Assembly (NCBI GenBank): GCA_023228125.1
Contig: JALOBT010000068.1
Span: forward strand, 1-9,102
DNA: 9,102 nucleotides
From: Candidatus Cloacimonadota bacterium
Lineage (GTDB): Bacteria > Cloacimonadota > Cloacimonadia > Cloacimonadales > Cloacimonadaceae
Reading direction: 5' to 3'
In this document: positions 5,959 to 9,102 of the stretch, one piece after another
How the letters are laid out: every line of letters begins with the position of its first letter
Numbering within the stretch: the stretch's first letter is position 1
Program-made: the position numbers and the translations under genes
The notes under the pieces: model-generated
Seen by the model: only the letters and a program-made list of their open reading frames with translations
Database searches by the model: none
Told to the model about the DNA's origin: nothing

Positions 5959-7211
5959 AGAGTTATTTCGATAAAGGCCTTACGTTTGGCTTCTTCAATC
6001 CACTCTTGATAGGCCTCTACTTGCTTGGCCTGAAAGAGGTAAGCCTGGAGCTGCTCTTTTACTTCTTCATAGCTGAAAATCCGCTGGGGAAGCTCTTTAT
6101 CACGAATAAAAAGATACAGCATACCTTCGTTTTTTAGCACTTCGGTCACCTCTCCCACTGGGGTGCTCAGGATGGGAGCAGAAAAGAGCTGCGGGATATC
6201 TTGCTCAGAAAAATCGCCCAGGTACCCGCCCTCCGCTTTGGATTCCGGGTCCAGGGAATATTCCTGCGCGATGACGGCAAAATCCTCTCCGGCTAAGATG
6301 CGGCTGCGCAGTTCGTTCATCAAAGCCATTTCACGCTCTTCATCCTGATCTGTGGCGGCCACAGTTTTCAGGATATGAGAGGCGCGGACTTCATCGCCAC
6401 GCTTTTCGGTAAGCTTGATAATGTGATAGCCAAATTGGGATTCCACCACCTTGCTAATTTCGCCTACATCCAGCAGAAAAGCGGCGTCTTCAAATTCTTT
6501 GACCATCATGCCACGCTTGAAAAAGCCGAGGTCTCCCCCTTGCTGGGCACTGGCACAATCGCTGAATTCAGTGGCCATTTGGGCAAAATCTGCCCCGGTC
6601 TGCACAGCCTGGTAGATGCTATCGATCACAGCCCGGGCACGTAGCTCAGACTGCTCGGAAGGCATCACTTCCCGCACTATCAGCCTCAAATCCCAGGATA
6701 CGGGCTTCACAGCCAGAGTATCTTTACTGGTTTCATAAAAAGCCAGCATTTCAGCTTCTTCCACCTTTACTTTGGTAGAGATGTATTTCTCGATGAGCTG
6801 TTCGCTCAGCGCATTTTCGGTGATTTGATCTTCAAAGTGCTTTTGCAGCTCGGTCTGGGTGAGTTTCATCTTGACCAGATCGGCCTGAAATGCCGCTTCA
6901 TTGGGATATTGGGCTTTGATCTGTTTGAGATAACGAGCCGCGTAATCTTTGATGGCTTGCTCATCGATTTTTATATTCAATTCTTTGGCTTTTTGGACCA
7001 TCAAACGCTGATCCACCATTTGGTTCAATACGGCCCGGGGAATCAGCATTCCGGGATCGATTCCCTGAGATTGCAATTGACTGATCTGTTGCTCAAGCTC
7101 GGACATCAGGATGATATCAGAACCTACTTTGGCCACGATCTTGTCCAAAACTTCTGCATTAGTGATGAGGCTCATGCTGATTAGCAGCACGATAAGGAAG
7201 AGTTTTCTCAT
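5955..7211 (-). CDS. surA: SurA-type periplasmic chaperone / peptidyl-prolyl isomerase
   Basis: A 418-residue exported folding factor for outer-membrane and periplasmic proteins. The signal peptide is about 1-19 (MRKLFLIVLLISMSLITNA). The SurA N-terminal chaperone domain (about 20-165) starts with the hallmark LDKIVAKVGSDIILMSELE. Two parvulin (PpiC) domains follow at about 172-270 and 275-372, then a short helical C terminus. Domain 1 has GGDLGFF and FGYHII (H263) but Arg (R176) where the ASHIL histidine is expected. Domain 2 has RASHIL (H279) and GGYLGDF but lacks the GYH histidine (L365). The reading frame is open up to 7481, but that extension overlaps the upstream gene. The ATG at 7209-7211 gives a proper signal peptide and follows AAGGA by 6 nt, so I chose it. 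The surA symbol is by family; orthology to E. coli SurA is likely rather than proven. Confidence 0.9.
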   Translation of the reverse strand: MRKLFLIVLLISMSLITNAEVLDKIVAKVGSDIILMSELEQQISQLQSQGIDPGMLIPRAVLNQMVDQRLMVQKAKELNIKIDEQAIKDYAARYLKQIKAQYPNEAAFQADLVKMKLTQTELQKHFEDQITENALSEQLIEKYISTKVKVEEAEMLAFYETSKDTLAVKPVSWDLRLIVREVMPSEQSELRARAVIDSIYQAVQTGADFAQMATEFSDCASAQQGGDLGFFKRGMMVKEFEDAAFLLDVGEISKVVESQFGYHIIKLTEKRGDEVRASHILKTVAATDQDEEREMALMNELRSRILAGEDFAVIAQEYSLDPESKAEGGYLGDFSEQDIPQLFSAPILSTPVGEVTEVLKNEGMLYLFIRDKELPQRIFSYEEVKEQLQAYLFQAKQVEAYQEWIEEAKRKAFIEITL

Positions 7212-7217
7212 GTAAAG

Positions 7218-7222
7218 TCCTT
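7218..7222 (-). promoter_or_regulatory. Ribosome binding site of surA
   Basis: AAGGA on the minus strand, 6 nt before the ATG at 7209-7211 and touching the TAA stop of the upstream lipoprotein gene (7222-7224). It decides the start in favour of this ATG over the longer open frame. Confidence 0.65.
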
Positions 7223-8028
7223 TAGTAATAATAGATTTGTTTGTTTTTAGATTTAATTTCACGTAAGAGTTCTTGGTAGATTTCACTTTGTTTTTCTTTG
7301 AGGATTCTATCTTTAATCTCGGCTCTGTGGTCTTCAAAACTGGGTTCATGCACGCTTTCTTTGCTTTCGGTGTAGCGGAACACATACCACAGGTCTTTTT
7401 GAGAGACGATGCCAAGCTCCATGCTTTCCAGCCCCTGAGCTGCTTTCCAAAAGAGGGAATCGGCAGAAATCGGCTCCACAAAGCCCATCATGCCATTTTG
7501 AGCGCGCAGATCTTCGGTGGAATAGCGTCTGAGTGCCTGCACAAAATCCAGGCCTTGATTGATCTGCTGAAATACGTTCTCAGCACTGAGTTTATCTGGC
7601 AAAGCAATGCGCTGGATGCTGTAAGCCAACATCGGCCGCTGAAAATCCACCTGATGAATCCTAAAATACGAAAAGAGCTGATCCTCGGAAATCTTGGTCT
7701 GCTGCAAACGCGCTGAGATCAGGGCATTGGCCTTCACCTTTTTCTGAGCATAGGCCAGACGCTCTTTCACCGCTGGGTCTTGATCCAGCTTCTGTTCATC
7801 GGCGCTCTGGGCCAAAAGTGTGAGATTTACCCAATCTTCGGTAAAACGCCGTTTTTGCTCCGGCGTAAGGCCTGCCAGTCCATCCTCTGAAAGAATGGCC
7901 TTAAAAGATTCCAGATATAGCACTTCACCATTTACTTCCGCCAGTTTTTCAGCCTGTGCTCCGCCGCTTTTACAGCCCGAAAGCAGCAAAATCAGCAGGA
8001 TAAACAGAGAAATCAGATGTTTTATCAT
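7222..8028 (-). CDS. Lipoprotein with SurA N-like region and degenerate parvulin domain
   Basis: A 268-residue lipoprotein, probably a folding factor of the SurA/PrsA type. Residues 1-19 form a lipoprotein signal ending in the lipobox LLSGC (C19). The +2 residue is Lys, not Asp, so outer-membrane placement is expected under the rule known from enterobacteria. The mature part begins with EKLAEVNGEVLYLESF, resembling the start of SurA/PpiD chaperone domains, and is helical up to about 130. Residues 133-222 align with a parvulin domain, but the family's SHIL and GYHI histidines and the GG-LG motif are replaced (SIQRIAL, LWYVFRY, NGMMGF). Isomerase activity is therefore doubtful and a chaperone role more likely. 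A charged, helical C terminus follows. The gene sits directly before surA (10-nt gap) and overlaps the upstream gene as ATGA. Confidence 0.8.
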   Translation of the reverse strand: MIKHLISLFILLILLLSGCKSGGAQAEKLAEVNGEVLYLESFKAILSEDGLAGLTPEQKRRFTEDWVNLTLLAQSADEQKLDQDPAVKERLAYAQKKVKANALISARLQQTKISEDQLFSYFRIHQVDFQRPMLAYSIQRIALPDKLSAENVFQQINQGLDFVQALRRYSTEDLRAQNGMMGFVEPISADSLFWKAAQGLESMELGIVSQKDLWYVFRYTESKESVHEPSFEDHRAEIKDRILKEKQSEIYQELLREIKSKNKQIYYY

Positions 8029-9102
8029 AAGAATGGCGGTGTATATTTTATCCTGATATAGGCCCGTTTTTTGGAATCTGCGCTGCTATCTTCCGGGTGA
8101 TAAAACTCGATCTCACCAAAGTCTTTACGCTCGTAATTGCTCATAATCACAATGCCTTTGGGAGTAACCACTGTATCGTCAGAAAAGGTTTTTTGGCTGA
8201 TGTAAGCCTGAATAATAGGGGTGATATTCACCACCAGAGAATCCGAAGATGTATTTACTACACTCTCCAGACTGCTGATAAACTGGGGAGTTTGCAGATC
8301 CAAAGTGGAAATCACGGTATTAGCTGTGGGTTTTTCCTTCAGCAGAAAAGCCGAAACTCTGTAGCTGGAGGTATTTTTGTAATTCGGCAGCTCGTCTTTG
8401 ATATGTAGCACGAGTTCAGCTTTGTTTATACTTAATCTTTTCAGCTCTTCCGGCAGCAGAGTGGCCCCAGTCTCGCTTTTGAACATAGCAAAATCTGGCT
8501 CCAGATCCACATACATCCGCTGCGGGGCAAAATTGCTTAAGATCCAGGTTTCGGGGCTGGGCTGAGTATCATTTGGATGGGTAAAACTATAGGCGTTCAT
8601 AGCGGCAAAACGCTCAAAATCCGTGTATTCTGTAGCTTCAGCACTTTCTTTGTATTTGAATGTGAGTTTACTGCCAGATGTAGCAGTGCTGAGCTTGATC
8701 TCTACAAAACCTTCGTTTTCTGCTTTGATCAGGATATTTACGCCAGTACGATCTGTAGGAGAATCTGCATCCGCCAGCCAATATTGGATCAGACTCATAG
8801 GCAAAGACACGCTGAGGGTATCGCTGGTAATTATCGAAACGGGAACCACAATACGGGTATCAGGAATCAGGCTATAATCAGCTTCGGACAGAGTATCGGG
8901 GTTTGCTTCCCAGCCTTTATGAACCTGGTAAAAGCTGAGTGCCAAAGGCTCGCGCTGCAGCTCATTTCTTCTTTGTAATACTATGTCCAGTTTCAGCTCG
9001 ATAGCTTCGTCATATTTTGCAAAGGCAGCACTATCCGGCAGATTTGTAAAGCGCAGGATGCTCATGGCAGTAGAACCCTGCCAGTTTCCCACCAGAAGAC
9101 TC
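8025..9102 (-). CDS. DNRLRE-like exported beta protein, 5' end beyond the window
   Basis: A partial gene. The frame stays open to the right edge; Ser-Leu-Leu codons precede the GTG at 9090-9092, so that GTG is not a trustworthy start and the real N terminus lies outside. The visible ~358 residues are beta-rich with two similar halves. The first opens with LLVGNWQGSTAMSILRF, and the second ends with ITPIIQAYI...GIVIMSNYE...FGEIEFYHPE...KKRAYIRIKYTPP. This pattern ('GlvI...rPyL.I.Y') is typical of DNRLRE-type beta domains found in surface proteins. I recognise it only by this pattern. A signal peptide is expected but not seen. It is the first visible gene of the operon and overlaps the lipoprotein gene as ATGA. 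It may be a client or partner of the folding factors downstream. Function is unknown. Confidence 0.65.
   Translation of the reverse strand, partial: SLLVGNWQGSTAMSILRFTNLPDSAAFAKYDEAIELKLDIVLQRRNELQREPLALSFYQVHKGWEANPDTLSEADYSLIPDTRIVVPVSIITSDTLSVSLPMSLIQYWLADADSPTDRTGVNILIKAENEGFVEIKLSTATSGSKLTFKYKESAEATEYTDFERFAAMNAYSFTHPNDTQPSPETWILSNFAPQRMYVDLEPDFAMFKSETGATLLPEELKRLSINKAELVLHIKDELPNYKNTSSYRVSAFLLKEKPTANTVISTLDLQTPQFISSLESVVNTSSDSLVVNITPIIQAYISQKTFSDDTVVTPKGIVIMSNYERKDFGEIEFYHPEDSSADSKKRAYIRIKYTPPFL

Noticed and set aside
7212..7481. An extension of the surA frame upstream to an ATG at 7481 (90 extra residues).
   Set aside because: It overlaps the lipoprotein gene for almost its whole length, is Lys/Ser-rich without a domain, and would bury the signal peptide. 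The ATG at 7211 has a good ribosome site.
7273..7716. A 147-codon plus-strand open frame opposite the lipoprotein gene.
   Set aside because: It is antisense to a gene with a clear lipobox and operon context, and its product resembles no family.

Overview
The window looks like part of a bacterial chromosome from a Gram-negative (diderm) lineage with a type IX-like sorting system. The gene content suggests the Fibrobacteres-Chlorobi-Bacteroidetes side of the tree or Candidatus Cloacimonadota. This placement is an inference from three things: the 'WPNPF...WDGKDG...AGIYFLR' C-terminal tail on the last gene, a lipobox protein with an outer-membrane-type +2 residue, and SurA/YajC-type envelope genes. 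No rRNA or other decisive marker is present.

Layout: everything from position 296 to the right edge is one dense block of ten genes, all on the minus strand, so it is transcribed from right to left. Seven of the nine junctions overlap (six by 4 nt as ATGA/GTGA, one by 1 nt as TAATG), and the other two gaps are 3 and 9-10 nt or less. In transcription order the genes are: a DNRLRE-like exported beta protein (cut by the window edge), a PpiC-like lipoprotein, a SurA-type chaperone/isomerase, PgpA, YajC, peptide deformylase (def), methionyl-tRNA formyltransferase (fmt), a membrane DUF116 protein, an HtrA-type serine protease without a PDZ domain, and a secreted metallophosphoesterase with a C-terminal sorting tail. 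The promoter must lie beyond position 9102.

How they fit together: def and fmt remove and add the N-formyl group of nascent proteins. YajC is the Sec translocase accessory protein. The lipoprotein, SurA and HtrA homologue are periplasmic folding and quality-control factors. The metallophosphoesterase and the DNRLRE-like protein are themselves exported. The block therefore reads as a protein start, export and folding operon, with PgpA (phospholipid synthesis) and DUF116 as passengers.

Positions 1-295 hold no credible gene. They contain two copies of a ~93 bp repeat (3-95 and 203-296), the second abutting the stop codon of the last gene. Each copy can form two adjacent 6-bp hairpins with the same four-base loop. 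In one hairpin the two inner base pairs differ between copies but pairing is kept. This is the most unusual structural signal in the window and may be a mobile or structured intergenic repeat family.
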